Assembly: GCA_032164245.1 (NCBI GenBank)
Contig: JAVMKO010000001.1
Location: 77,559,892 to 77,623,891, forward strand
DNA: 64,000 bases
Source: Sternotherus odoratus
Lineage: Eukaryota > Chordata > Testudines > Kinosternidae
Direction of reading: 5' to 3'
In this document: in pieces, positions 45,775-58,572 of the stretch
How positions within the stretch are numbered: position 1 is the stretch's first letter
Layout of the letters: the number at the start of each line of letters is the position of its first letter
Translations under genes and position numbers: made by a program
Notes under the pieces: generated by a model
Database searches by the model: none
Told to the model about the DNA's origin: nothing
Seen by the model: only the letters and a program-made list of their open reading frames with translations

Positions 45775-46433
45775 AAGGGGCAGGGCCGTGAACACTGTGG
45801 GTCGCCGGGACACCACCTATGGCCAGTTGACCCCCACACCGCGGGTCCTAGGAGGCAACGACAAGGCTTGCTCTCTTCTCCTTCCTAAAGGCTTTGGTCG
45901 GCTGCAGCAACAGCCCTGGGAAACGCCCTCTCCCTCCTCACATGCGGTTGCCCAGCTGGCCCCCTTGGCGGGCTACACAGCTCCTCCCACGACACCTGCC
46001 TGGAACCTTGCCCTCACCGACGGGCTGCTCGGCACCTTCTTCCTCTGACAACCGTTTCTTTCTACCCTTCCCCTTCCACACTTCACATGCTCCTCAAAGT
46101 CACAACATCGCAAACTCACCCAAGCTCCCTTTGTCTTTAGAAGCCCCTCTTGAGGGCCGGGGCTTCTCAGGACCGCAGATCCGCCCCTTCAACGCGCAGT
46201 GGCCGGACGTTCCAAACTCAGCCCTTTCCAGGATGGAATGCGCTGCTTTCTGACGTTGGCGCCCAGGAAAATTCCTGTTCCTCATCCCCCTTCCTCTTTT
46301 GCTCATGGACTTACCTGATGGACGTGCCTTTACCAAGCCAAAGCTAGGCACCAGCTGCTGGCTCTCTTTGCAAATGGACGCAACCAGGCTGAGCCGCTGG
46401 GCGTGCGTCAGGAGATGCGCCACCCAAAAGCAA

Positions 46434-46505
46434 AGAGGTTACTCGGATTCAAAGTCAGCTTGCTGCGGCCACAGTGCAGACTACCGACCACTCTGCGATC
46501 ACGGC
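46434..46505 (-). pseudogene. tRNA-His relic, copy 20
   Basis: Common form. Confidence 0.78.
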
Positions 46506-46982
46506 CGGCCGCCGGGTGACACGGCAGCTGAGTGGGAACTGCTCCGTTCTGCGCTCTCGGGGCGCTCACTAGGGCCACCGCTATTTCTCCAGTCTGCCCG
46601 TCACTGTCCCAGCTAAAATCGTAACAAAAGGAAAAAAGGCAGGAGGCCAGCCTGCTGCCCGTCCGCTTTCCTCTCTTCCTCGCCCCTTGACCAGCTGCCA
46701 CCACGTTAGGCTGGGCGATCGTCCTCATGCCCTTGGCCAGAGTATTTCCCTTCGCGACTCCGAAGCGTGCCCCGACGTGCAGGTCTTGAAGCTGGGCCCG
46801 GTGTCGGGAGCCCATGTCCAGGCTTTCGCTAGGGCAGGGGTGCCCTTGCGGGCTAATTGTCCCTCTGGAGCTGAAAATCAACACCGCGGCGGGGTGTGAA
46901 CGGAGGTCCCCGTAGAAGGAGGAGATGAGGAACGGGCTGGCCGGGCACGCCATTTCCCTCTGCCCCTTCAAAAGGGACCGCT

Positions 46983-47054
46983 CTCCCCGTCGGGGAATCG
47001 AACCCCGGTCTCCCGCGTGACAGGCGGGGATACTTGCCACTATACTAACGAGGA
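46983..47054 (-). tRNA. tRNA-Asp(GTC): tRNA-Asp (GTC), array copy 21
   Basis: Consensus sequence; 'gggaccgc' 3' flank. Confidence 0.96.
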
Positions 47055-47713
47055 AAGGGGCAGGGCCGTGCACACTGTGGGTCGCCGGGACACCACCTAT
47101 GGCCAGTTGACCCCCACACCGCGGGTCCTAGGAGGCAACGACAAGGCTTGCTCTCTTCTCCTTCCTAAAGGCTTTGGTCGGCTGCAGCAACAGCCCTGGG
47201 AAACGCCCTCTCCCTCCTCACATGCGGTTGCCCAGCTGGCCCCCTTGGCGGGCTACACAGCTCCTCCCACGACACCTGCCTGGAACCTTGCCCTCACCGA
47301 CGGGCTGCTCGGCACCTTCTTCCTCTGACAACCGTTTCTTTCTACCCTTCCCCTTCCACACTTCACATGCTCCTCAAAGTCACAACATCGCAAACTCACC
47401 CAAGCTCCCTTTGTCTTTAGAAGCCCCTCTTGAGGGCCGGGGCTTCTCAGGACCGCAGATCCGCCCCTTCAACGCGCAGTGGCCGGACGTTCCAAACTCA
47501 GCCCTTTCCAGGATGGAATGCGCTGCTTTCTGACGTTGGCGCCCAGGAAAATTCCTGTTCCTCATCCCCCTTCCTCTTTTGCTCATGGACTTACCTGATG
47601 GACGTGCCTTTACCATGCCGAAGCTAGGCACCAGCTGCTGGCTCTCTTTGCAAATGGACGCAACCAGGCTGAGCCGCTGGGCGTGCGTCAGGAGATGCGC
47701 CACCCAAAAGCAA

Positions 47714-47785
47714 AGAGGTTACTCGGATTCAAAGTCAGCTTGCTGCGGCCACAGTGCAGACTACCGACCACTCTGCGATCACGGC
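47714..47785 (-). pseudogene. tRNA-His relic, copy 21
   Basis: Common form. Confidence 0.78.
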
Positions 47786-48262
47786 CGGCCGCCGGGTGAC
47801 ACGGCAGCTGAGTGGGAACTGCTCCGTTCTGCGCTCTCGGGGCGCTCACTAGGGCCACCGCTATTTCTCCAGTCTGCCCGTCACTGTCCCAGCTAAAATC
47901 GTAACAAAAGGAAAAAAGGCAGGAGGCCAGCCTGCTGCCCGTCCGCTTTCCTCTCTTCCTCGCCCCTTGACCAGCTGCCACCACGTTAGGCTGGGCGATC
48001 GTCCTCATGCCCTTGGCCAGAGTATTTCCCTTCGCGACTCCGAAGCGTGCCCCGACGTGCAGGTCTTGAAGCTGGGCCCGGTGTCGGGAGCCCATGTCCA
48101 GGCTTTCGCTAGGGCAGGGGTGCCCTTGCGGGCTAATTGTCCCTCTGGAGCTGAAAATCAACACCGCGGCGGGGTGTGAACGGAGGTCCCCGTAGAAGGA
48201 GGAGATGAGGAACGGGCTGGCCGGGCACGCCATTTCCCTCTGCCCCTTCAAAAGGGACCGCT

Positions 48263-48334
48263 CTCCCCGTCGGGGAATCGAACCCCGGTCTCCCGCGTGA
48301 CAGGCGGGGATACTTGCCACTATACTAACGAGGA
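48263..48334 (-). tRNA. tRNA-Asp(GTC): tRNA-Asp (GTC), array copy 22
   Basis: Consensus sequence; 'gggaccgc' 3' flank. Confidence 0.96.
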
Positions 48335-48993
48335 AAGGGGCAGGGCCGTGCACACTGTGGGTCGCCGGGACACCACCTATGGCCAGTTGACCCCCACACC
48401 GCGGGTCCTAGGAGGCAACGACAAGGCTTGCTCTCTTCTCCTTCCTAAAGGCTTTGGTCGGCTGCAGCAACAGCCCTGGGAAACGCCCTCTCCCTCCTCA
48501 CATGCGGTTGCCCAGCTGGCCCCCTTGGCGGGCTACACAGCTCCTCCCACGACACCTGCCTGGAACCTTGCCCTCACCGACGGGCTGCTCGGCACCTTCT
48601 TCCTCTGACAACCGTTTCTTTCTACCCTTCCCCTTCCACACTTCACATGCTCCTCAAAGTCACAACATCGCAAACTCACCCAAGCTCCCTTTGTCTTTAG
48701 AAGCCCCTCTTGAGGGCCGGGGCTTCTCAGGACCGCAGATCCGCCCCTTCAACGCGCAGTGGCCGGACGTTCCAAACTCAGCCCTTTCCAGGATGGAATG
48801 CGCTGCTTTCTGACGTTGGCGCCCAGGAAAATTCCTGTTCCTCATCCCCCTTCCTCTTTTGCTCATGGACTTACCTGATGGACGTGCCTTTACCATGCCG
48901 AAGCTAGGCACCAGCTGCTGGCTCTCTTTGCAAATGGACGCAACCAGGCTGAGCCGCTGGGCGTGCGTCAGGAGATGCGCCACCCAAAAGCAA

Positions 48994-49065
48994 AGAGGTT
49001 ACTCGGATTCAAAGTCAGCTTGCTGCGGCCACAGTGCAGACTACCGACCACTCTGCGATCACGGC
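48994..49065 (-). pseudogene. tRNA-His relic, copy 22
   Basis: Common form. Confidence 0.78.
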
Positions 49066-49542
49066 CGGCCGCCGGGTGACACGGCAGCTGAGTGGGAACT
49101 GCTCCGTTCTGCGCTCTCGGGGCGCTCACTAGGGCCACCGCTATTTCTCCAGTCTGCCCGTCACTGTCCCAGCTAAAATCGTAACAAAAGGAAAAAAGGC
49201 AGGAGGCCAGCCTGCTGCCCGTCCGCTTTCCTCTCTTCCTCGCCCCTTGACCAGCTGCCACCACGTTAGGCTGGGCGATCGTCCTCATGCCCTTGGCCAG
49301 AGTATTTCCCTTCGCGACTCCGAAGCGTGCCCCGACGTGCAGGTCTTGAAGCTGGGCCCGGTGTCGGGAGCCCATGTCCAGGCTTTCGCTAGGGCAGGGG
49401 TGCCCTTGCGGGCTAATTGTCCCTCTGGAGCTGAAAATCAACACCGCGGCGGGGTGTGAACGGAGGTCCCCGTAGAAGGAGGAGATGAGGAACGGGCTGG
49501 CCGGGCACGCCATTTCCCTCTGCCCCTTCAAAAGGGAGCGCT

Positions 49543-49614
49543 CTCCCCGTCGGGGAATCGAACCCCGGTCTCCCGCGTGACAGGCAGGGATACTTGCCAC
49601 TATACTAACGAGGA
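49543..49614 (-). tRNA. tRNA-Asp(GTC): tRNA-Asp (GTC), array copy 23, C29T
   Basis: One change: C29 to T in the anticodon stem, giving a T29-G41 wobble. The same change is one of three in copy 30. Confidence 0.92.
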
Positions 49615-50273
49615 AAGGGGCAGGGCCGTGCACACTGTGGGTCGCCGGGACACCACCTATGGCCAGTTGACCCCCACACCGCGGGTCCTAGGAGGCAACG
49701 ACAAGGCTTGCTCTCTTCTCCTTCCTAAAGGCTTTGGTCGGCTGCAGCAACAGCCCTGGGAAACGCCCTCTCCCTCCTCACATGCGGTTGCCCAGCTGGC
49801 CCCCTTGGCGGGCTACACAGCTCCTCCCACGACACCTGCCTGGAACCTTGCCCTCACCGACGGGCTGCTCGGCACCTTCTTCCTCTGACAACCGTTTCTT
49901 TCTACCCTTCCCCTTCCACACTTCACATGCTCCTCAAAGTCACAACATCGCAAACTCACCCAAGCTCCCTTTGTCTTTAGAAGCCCCTCTTGAGGGCCGG
50001 GGCTTCTCAGGACCGCAGATCCGCCCCTTCAACGCGCAGTGGCCGGACGTTCCAAACTCAGCCCTTTCCAGGATGGAATGCGCTGCTTTCTGACGTTGGC
50101 GCCCAGGAAAATTCCTGTTCCTCATCCCCCTTCCTCTTTTGCTCATGGACTTACCTGATGGACGTGCCTTTACCAAGCCGAAGCTAGGCACCAGCTGCTG
50201 GCTCTCTTTGCAAATGGACGCAACCAGGCTGAGCCGCTGGGCGTGCGTCAGGAGATGCGCCACCCAAAAGCAA

Positions 50274-50345
50274 AGAGGTTACTCGGATTCAAAGTCAGCT
50301 TGCTGCGGCCACAGTGCAGACTACCGACCACTCTGCGATCACGGC
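50274..50345 (-). pseudogene. tRNA-His relic, copy 23
   Basis: Common form. Confidence 0.78.
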
Positions 50346-50822
50346 CGGCCGCCGGGTGACACGGCAGCTGAGTGGGAACTGCTCCGTTCTGCGCTCTCGG
50401 GGCGCTCACTAGGGCCACCGCTATTTCTCCAGTCTGCCCGTCACTGTCCCAGCTAAAATCGTAACAAAAGGAAAAAAGGCAGGAGGCCAGCCTGCTGCCC
50501 GTCCGCTTTCCTCTCTTCCTCGCCCCTTGACCAGCTGCCACCACGTTAGGCTGGGCGATCGTCCTCATGCCCTTGGCCAGAGTATTTCCCTTCGCGACTC
50601 CGAAGCGTGCCCCGACGTGCAGGTCTTGAAGCTGGGCCCGGTGTCGGGAGCCCATGTCCAGGCTTTCGCTAGGGCAGGGGTGCCCTTGCGGGCTAATTGT
50701 CCCTCTGGAGCTGAAAATCAACACCGCGGCGGGGTGTGAACGGAGGTCCCCGTAGAAGGAGGAGATGAGGAACGGGCTGGCCGGGCACGCCATTTCCCTC
50801 TGCCCCTTCAAAAGGGACCGCT

Positions 50823-50894
50823 CTCCCCGTCGGGGAATCGAACCCCGGTCTCCCGCGTGACAGGCGGGGATACTTGCCACTATACTAACGAGGA
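50823..50894 (-). tRNA. tRNA-Asp(GTC): tRNA-Asp (GTC), array copy 24
   Basis: Consensus sequence; 'gggaccgc' 3' flank. Confidence 0.96.
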
Positions 50895-51553
50895 AAGGGG
50901 CAGGGCCGTGCACACTGTGGGTCGCCGGGACACCACCTATGGCCAGTTGACCCCCACACCGCGGGTCCTAGGAGGCAACGACAAGGCTTGCTCTCTTCTC
51001 CTTCCTAAAGGCTTTGGTCGGCTGCAGCAACAGCCCTGGGAAACGCCCTCTCCCTCCTCACATGCGGTTGCCCAGCTGGCCCCCTTGGCGGGCTACACAG
51101 CTCCTCCCACGACACCTGCCTGGAACCTTGCCCTCACCGACGGGCTGCTCGGCACCTTCTTCCTCTGACAACCGTTTCTTTCTACCCTTCCCCTTCCACA
51201 CTTCACATGCTCCTCAAAGTCACAACATCGCAAACTCACCCAAGCTCCCTTTGTCTTTAGAAGCCCCTCTTGAGGGCCGGGGCTTCTCAGGACCGCAGAT
51301 CCGCCCCTTCAACGCGCAGTGGCCGGACGTTCCAAACTCAGCCCTTTCCAGGATGGAATGCGCTGCTTTCTGACGTTGGCGCCCAGGAAAATTCCTGTTC
51401 CTCATCCCCCTTCCTCTTTTGCTCATGGACTTACCTGATGGACGTGCCTTTACCAAGCCGAAGCTAGGCACCAGCTGCTGGCTCTCTTTGCAAATGGACG
51501 CAACCAGGCTGAGCCGCTGGGCGTGCGTCAGGAGATGCGCCACCCAAAAGCAA

Positions 51554-51625
51554 AGAGGTTACTCGGATTCAAAGTCAGCTTGCTGCGGCCACAGTGCAGA
51601 CTACCGACCACTCTGCGATCACGGC
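51554..51625 (-). pseudogene. tRNA-His relic, copy 24
   Basis: Common form. Confidence 0.78.
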
Positions 51626-52102
51626 CGGCCGCCGGGTGACACGGCAGCTGAGTGGGAACTGCTCCGTTCTGCGCTCTCGGGGCGCTCACTAGGGCCACCG
51701 CTATTTCTCCAGTCTGCCCGTCACTGTCACAGCTAAAATCGTAACAAAAGGAAAAAAGGCAGGAGGCCAGCCTGCTGCCCGTCCGCTTTCCTCTCTTCCT
51801 CGCCCCTTGACCAGCTGCCACCACGTTAGGCTGGGCGATCGTCCTCATGCCCTTGGCCAGAGTATTTCCCTTCGCGACTCCGAAGCGTGCCCCGACGTGC
51901 AGGTCTTGAAGCTGGGCCCGGTGTCGGGAGCCCATGTCCAGGCTTTCGCTAGGGCAGGGGTGCCCTTGCGGGCTAATTGTCCCTCTGGAGCTGAAAATCA
52001 ACACCGCGGCGGGGTGTGAACGGAGGTCCCCGTAGAAGGAGGAGATGAGGAACGGGCTGGCCGGGCACGCCATTTCCCTCTGCCCCTTCAAAAGGGACCG
52101 CT

Positions 52103-52174
52103 CTCCCCGTCGGGGAATCGAACCCCGGTCTCCCGCGTGACAGGCGGGGATACTTGCCACTATACTAACGAGGA
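52103..52174 (-). tRNA. tRNA-Asp(GTC): tRNA-Asp (GTC), array copy 25
   Basis: Consensus sequence; 'gggaccgc' 3' flank. Confidence 0.96.
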
Positions 52175-52833
52175 AAGGGGCAGGGCCGTGCACACTGTGG
52201 GTCGCCGGGACACCACCTATGGCCAGTTGACCCCCACACCGCGGGTCCTAGGAGGCAACGACAAGGCTTGCTCTCTTCTCCTTCCTAAAGGCTTTGGTCG
52301 GCTGCAGCAACAGCCCTGGGAAACGCCCTCTCCCTCCTCACATGCGGTTGCCCAGCTGGCCCCCTTGGCGGGCTACACAGCTCCTCCCACGACACCTGCC
52401 TGGAACCTTGCCCTCACCGACGGGCTGCTCGGCACCTTCTTCCTCTGACAACCGTTTCTTTCTACCCTTCCCCTTCCACACTTCACATGCTCCTCAAAGT
52501 CACAACATCGCAAACTCACCCAAGCTCCCTTTGTCTTTAGAAGCCCCTCTTGAGGGCCGGGGCTTCTCAGGACCGCAGATCCGCCCCTTCAACGCGCAGT
52601 GGCCGGACGTTCCAAACTCAGCCCTTTCCAGGATGGAATGCGCTGCTTTCTGACGTTGGCGCCCAGGAAAATTCCTGTTCCTCATCCCCCTTCCTCTTTT
52701 GCTCATGGACTTACCTGATGGACGTGCCTTTACCAAGCCGAAGCTAGGCACCAGCTGCTGGCTCTCTTTGCAAATGGACGCAACCAGGCTGAGCCGCTGG
52801 GCGTGCGTCAGGAGATGCGCCACCCAAAAGCAA

Positions 52834-52905
52834 AAAGGTTACTCGGATTCAAAGTCAGCTTGCTGCGGCCACAGTGCAGACTACCGACCACTCTGCGATC
52901 ACGGC
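52834..52905 (-). pseudogene. tRNA-His relic, copy 25
   Basis: One further change at its 3' end (plus strand caaaaagg instead of caaagagg), shared with copy 30. Confidence 0.78.
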
Positions 52906-53382
52906 CGGCCGCCGGGTGACACGGCAGCTGAGTGGGAACTGCTCCGTTCTGCGCTCTCGGGGCGCTCACTAGGGCCACCGCTATTTCTCCAGTCTGCCCG
53001 TCACTGTCCCAGCTAAAATCGTAACAAAAGGAAAAAAGGCAGGAGGCCAGCCTGCTGCCCGTCCGCTTTCCTCTCTTCCTCGCCCCTTGACCAGCTGCCA
53101 CCACGTTAGGCTGGGCGATCGTCCTCATGCCCTTGGCCAGAGTATTTCCCTTCGCGACTCCGAAGCGTGGCCCGACGTGCAGGTCTTGAAGCTGGGCCCG
53201 GTGTCGGGAGCCCATGTCCAGGCTTTCGCTAGGGCAGGGGTGCCCTTGCGGGCTAATTGTCCCTCTGGAGCTGAAAATCAACACCGCGGCGGGGTGTGAA
53301 CGGAGGTCCCCGTAGAAGGAGGAGATGAGGAACGGGCTGGCCGGGCACGCCATTTCCCTCTGCCCCTTCAAAAGGGAGCGCT

Positions 53383-53454
53383 CTCCCCGTCGGGGAATCG
53401 AACCCCGGTCTCCCGCGTGACAGGCGGGGATACTTGCCACTATACTAACGAGGA
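53383..53454 (-). tRNA. tRNA-Asp(GTC): tRNA-Asp (GTC), array copy 26
   Basis: Consensus sequence. Confidence 0.96.
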
Positions 53455-54113
53455 AAGGGGCAGGGCCGTGCACACTGTGGGTCGCCGGGACACCACCTAT
53501 GGCCAGTTGACCCCCACACCGCGGGTCCTAGGAGGCAACGACAAGGCTTGCTCTCTTCTCCTTCCTAAAGGCTTTGGTCGGCTGCAGCAACAGCCCTGGG
53601 AAATGCCCTCTCCCTCCTCACATGCGGTTGCCCAGCTGGCCCCCTTGGCGGGCTACACAGCTCCTCCCACGACACCTGCCTGGAACCTTGCCCTCACCGA
53701 CGGGCTGCTCGGCACCTTCTTCCTCTGACAACCGTTTCTTTCTACCCTTCCCCTTCCACACTTCACATGCTCCTCAAAGTCACAACATCGCAAACTCACC
53801 CAAGCTCCCTTTGTCTTTAGAAGCCCCTCTTGAGGGCCGGGGCTTCTCAGGACCGCAGATCCGCCCCTTCAACGCGCAGTGGCCGGACGTTCCAAACTCA
53901 GCCCTTTCCAGGATGGAATGCGCTGCTTTCTGACATTGGCGCCCAGGAAAATTCCTGTTCCTCATCCCCCTTCCTCTTTTGCTCATGGACTTACCTGATG
54001 GACGTGCCTTTACCAAGCCGAAGCTAGGCACCAGCTGCTGGCTCTCTTTGCAAATGGACGCAACCAGGCTGAGCCGCTGGGCGTGCGTCAGGAGATGCGC
54101 CACCCAAAAGCAA

Positions 54114-54185
54114 AGAGGTTACTCGGATTCAAAGTCAGCTTGCTGCGGCCACAGTGCAGACTACCGACCACTCTGTGATCACGGC
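54114..54185 (-). pseudogene. tRNA-His relic, copy 26
   Basis: One further change near the D stem (plus strand ctctgtgatc instead of ctctgcgatc). Confidence 0.78.
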
Positions 54186-54662
54186 CGGCCGCCGGGTGAC
54201 ACGGCAGCTGAGTGGGAACTGCTCCGTTCTGCGCTCTCGGGGCGCTCACTAGGGCCACCGCTATTTCTCCAGTCTGCCCGTCACTGTCCCAGCTAAAATC
54301 GTAACAAAAGGAAAAAAGGCAGGAGGCCAGCCTGCTGCCCGTCCGCTTTCCTCTCTTCCTCGCCCCTTGACCAGCTGCCACCACGTTAGGCTGGGCGATC
54401 GTCCTCATGCCCTTGGCCAGAGTATTTCCCTTCGCGACTCCGAAGCGTGCCCCGACGTGCAGGTCTTGAAGCTGGGCCCGGTGTCGGGAGCCCATGTCCA
54501 GGCTTTCGCTAGGGCAGGGGTGCCCTTGCGGGCTAATTGTCCCTCTGGAGCTGAAAATCAACACCGCGGCGGGGTGTGAACGGAGGTCCCCGTAGAAGGA
54601 GGAGATGAGGAACGGGCTGGCCGGGCACGCCATTTCCCTCTGCCCCTTCAAAAGGGACCGCT

Positions 54663-54734
54663 CTCCCCGTCGGGGAATCGAACCCCGGTCTCCCGCGTGA
54701 CAGGCGGGGATACTTGCCACTATACTAACGAGGA
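54663..54734 (-). tRNA. tRNA-Asp(GTC): tRNA-Asp (GTC), array copy 27
   Basis: Consensus sequence; 'gggaccgc' 3' flank. Confidence 0.96.
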
Positions 54735-55393
54735 AAGGGGCAGGGCCGTGCACACTGTGGGTCGCCGGGACACCACCTATGGCCAGTTGACCCCCACACC
54801 GCGGGTCCTAGGAGGCAACGACAAGGCTTGCTCTCTTCTCCTTCCTAAAGGCTTTGGTCGGCTGCAGCAACAGCCCTGGGAAACGCCCTCTCCCTCCTCA
54901 CATGCGGTTGCCCAGCTGGCCCCCTTGGCGGGCTACACAGCTCCTCCCACGACACCTGCCTGGAACCTTGCCCTCACCGACGGGCTGCTCGGCACCTTCT
55001 TCCTCTGACAACCGTTTCTTTCTACCCTTCCCCTTCCACACTTCACATGCTCCTCAAAGTCACAACATCGCAAACTCACCCAAGCTCCCTTTGTCTTTAG
55101 AAGCCCCTCTTGAGGGCCGGGGCTTCTCAGGACCGCAGATCCGCCCCTTCAACGCGCAGTGGCCGGACGTTCCAAACTCAGCCCTTTCCAGGATGGAATG
55201 CGCTGCTTTCTGACGTTGGCGCCCAGGAAAATTCCTGTTCCTCATCCCCCTTCCTCTTTTGCTCATGGACTTACCTGATGGACGTGCCTTTACCAAGCCG
55301 AAGCTAGGCACCAGCTGCTGGCTCTCTTTGCAAATGGACGCAACCAGGCTGAGCCGCTGGGCGTGCGTCAGGAGATGCGCCACCCAAAAGCAA

Positions 55394-55465
55394 AGAGGTT
55401 ACTCGGATTCAAAGTCAGCTTGCTGCGGCCACAGTGCAGACTACCGACCACTCTGCGATCACGGC
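55394..55465 (-). pseudogene. tRNA-His relic, copy 27
   Basis: Common form. Confidence 0.78.
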
Positions 55466-55942
55466 CGGCCGCCGGGTGACACGGCAGCTGAGTGGGAACT
55501 GCTCCGTTCTGCGCTCTCGGGGCGCTCACTAGGGCCACCGCTATTTCTCCAGTCTGCCCGTCACTGTCCCAGCTAAAATCGTAACAAAAGGAAAAAAGGC
55601 AGGAGGCCAGCCTGCTGCCCGTCCGCTTTCCTCTCTTCCTCGCCCCTTGACCAGCTGCCACCACGTTAGGCTGGGCGATCGTCCTCATGCCCTTGGCCAG
55701 AGTATTTCCCTTCGCGACTCCGAAGCGTGCCCCGACGTGCAGGTCTTGAAGCTGGGCCCGGTGTCGGGAGCCCATGTCCAGGCTTTCACTAGGGCAGGGG
55801 TGCCCTTGCGGGCTAATTGTCCCTCTGGAGCTGAAAATCAACACCGCGGCGGGGTGTGAACGGAGGTCCCCGTAGAAGGAGGAGATGAGGAACGGGCTGG
55901 CCGGGCACGCCATTTCCCTCTGCCCCTTCAAAAGGGAGCGCT

Positions 55943-56014
55943 CTCCCCGTCGGGGAATCGAACCCCGGTCTCCCGCGTGACAGGCGGGGATATTTGCCAC
56001 TATACTAACGAGGA
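55943..56014 (-). tRNA. tRNA-Asp(GTC): tRNA-Asp (GTC), array copy 28, G22A
   Basis: One change: G22 to A in the D stem, which converts a T13-G22 wobble into a T-A pair, so it is structurally neutral or stabilising. Confidence 0.93.
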
Positions 56015-56672
56015 AAGGGGCAGGGCCGTGCACACTGTGGGTCACCGGGACACCACCTATGGCCAGTTGACCCCACACCGCGGGTCCTAGCAGGCAACGA
56101 CAAGGCTTGCTCTCTTCTCCTTCCTAAAGGCTTTGGTCGGCTGCAGCAACAGCCCTGGGAAACGCCCTCTCCCTCCTCACATGCGGTTGCCCAGCTGGCT
56201 CCCTTGGCGGGCTACACAGCTCCTCCCACGACACCTGCCTGGAACCTTGCCCTCACCGACGGGCTGCTCGGCACCTTCTTCCTCTGACAACCGTTTCTTT
56301 CTACCCTTCCCCTTCCACACTTCACATACTCCTCAAAGTCACAACATCGCAAACTCACCCAAGCTCCCTTTGTCTTTAGAAGCCCCTCTTGAGGGCCGGG
56401 GCTTCTCAGGACCGCAGATCCGCCCCTTCAACGCGCAGTGGCCGGACGTTCCAAACTCAGCCCTTTCCAGGATGGAATGCGCTGCTTTCTGACGTTGGCG
56501 CCCAGGAAAATTCCTGTTCCTCATCCCCCTTCCTCTTTTGCTCATGGACTTACCTGATGGACGTGCCTTTACCAAGCCGAAGCTAGGCACCAGCTGCTGG
56601 CTCTCTTTGCAAATGGACGCAATCAGGCTGAGCCGCTGGGCGTGCGTCAGGAGATGCGCCACCCAAAAGCAA

Positions 56673-56744
56673 AGAGGTTACTCGGATTCAAAGTCAGCTT
56701 GCTGCGGCCACAGTGCAGACTACCGACCACTCTGCGATCACGGC
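56673..56744 (-). pseudogene. tRNA-His relic, copy 28
   Basis: Common form. Confidence 0.78.
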
Positions 56745-57221
56745 CGGCCGCCGGGTGACACGGCAGCTGAGTGGGAACTGCTCTGTTCTGCGCTCTCGGG
56801 GCGCTCACTAGGGCCACCGCTATTTCTCCAGTCTGCCCGTCACTGTCCCAGCTAAAATCGTAACAAAAGGAAAAAAGGCAGGAGGCCAGCCTGCTGCCCG
56901 TCCGCTTTCCTCTCTTCCTCGCCCCTTGACCAGCTGCCACCACGTTAGGCTGGGCGATCGTCCTCATGCCCTTGGCCAGAGTATTTCCCTTCGCGACTCC
57001 GAAGCGTGGCCCGACGTGCAGGTCTTGAAGCTGGGCCCGGTGTCGGGAGCCCATGTCCAGGCTTTCGCTAGGGCAGGGGTGCCCTTGCGGGCTAATTGTC
57101 CCTCTGGAGCTGAAAATCAACACCGCGGCGGGGTGTGAACGGAGGTCCCCGTAGAAGGAGGAGATGAGGAACGGGCTGGCCGGGCACGCCATTTCCCTCT
57201 GCCCCTTCAAAAGGGAGCGCT

Positions 57222-57293
57222 CTCCCCGTCAGGGAATCGAACCCCGGTCTCCCGCGTGACAGGCGGGGATACTTGCCACTATACTAACGAGGA
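57222..57293 (-). tRNA. tRNA-Asp(GTC): tRNA-Asp (GTC), array copy 29, C64T
   Basis: One change: C64 to T in the T stem, giving a G50-T64 wobble. Confidence 0.92.
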
Positions 57294-57951
57294 AAGGGGC
57301 AGGGCCGTGCACACTGTGGGTCGCCGGGACACCACCTATGGCCAGTTGACCCCACACCGCGGGTCCTAGCAGGCAACGACAAGGCTTGCTCTCTTCTCCT
57401 TCCTAAAGGCTTTGGTCGGCTGCAGCAACAGCCCTGGGAAACGCCCTCTCCCTCCTCACATGCGGTTGCCCAGCTGGCACCCTTGGCGGGCTACACAGCT
57501 CCTCCCACGACACCTGCCTGGAACCTTGCCCTCACCGACGGGCTGCTCGGCACCTTCTTCCTCTGACAATCGTTTCTTTCTACCCTTCCCCTTCCACACT
57601 TCACATGCTCCTCAAAGTCACAACATCGCAAACTCACCCAAGCTCCCTTTGTCTTTAGAAGCCCCTCTTGAGGGCCGGGGCTTCTCAGGACCGCAGATCC
57701 GCCCCTTCAACGCGCAGTGGCCGGACGTTCCAAACTCAGCCCTTTCCAGGATGGAATGCGCTGCTTTCTGACGTTGGCGCCCAGGAAAATTCCTGTTCCT
57801 CATCCCCCTTCCTCTTTTGCTCATGGACTTACCTGATGGACGTGCCTTTACTAAGCCGAAGCTAGGCACCAGCTGCTGGCTCTCTTTGCAAATGGACGCA
57901 ACCAGGCTGAGCCGCTGGGCGTGCGTCAGGAGATGCGCCACCCAAAAGCAA

Positions 57952-58023
57952 AGAGGTTACTCGGATTCAAAGTCAGCTTGCTGCGGCCACAGTGCAGACT
58001 ACCGACCACTCTGCGATCACGGC
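57952..58023 (-). pseudogene. tRNA-His relic, copy 29
   Basis: Common form. Confidence 0.78.
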
Positions 58024-58500
58024 CGGCCGCCGGGTGACACGGCAGCTGAGTGGGAACTGCTCCGTTCTGCGCTCTCGGGGCGCTCACTAGGGCCACCGCT
58101 ATTTCTCCAGTCTGCCCGTCACTGTCACAGCTAAAATCGTAACAAAAGGAAAAAAGGCAGGAGGCCAGCCTGCTGCCCGTCCGCTTTCCTCTCTTCCTCG
58201 CCCCTTGACCAGCTGCCACCACGTTAGGCTGGGCGATGGTCCTCATGCCCTTGGCCAGAGTATTTCCCTTCGCGACTCCGAAGCGTGCCCCGACGTGCAG
58301 GTCTTGAAGCTGGGCCCGGTGTCGGGAGCCCATGTCCAGGCTTTCGCTAGGGCAGGGGTGCCCTTGCGGGCTAATTGTCCCTCTGGAGCTGAAAATCAAC
58401 ACCGCGGCGGGGTGTGAACGGAGGTCCCCGTAGAAGGAGGAGATGAGGAACGGGCTGGCCGGGCACGCCATTTCCCTCTGCCCCTTCAAAAGGGAGCGCT

Positions 58501-58572
58501 CTCCCCGTCGGGGAATCGAACCCCGGTCTCCCACGTGACAGGCAGGGATACTTGCCACTATACTAACAAGGA
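58501..58572 (-). tRNA. tRNA-Asp(GTC): tRNA-Asp (GTC), array copy 30, three changes
   Basis: The most diverged copy: C5T (acceptor), C29T and C40T (anticodon stem), each turning a G-C pair into a G-T wobble. All three are C-to-T, and C5 and C40 lie in CpG-like contexts. The anticodon GTC is kept. With two adjacent wobbles in the anticodon stem this copy may be weak or dying. Confidence 0.82.
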
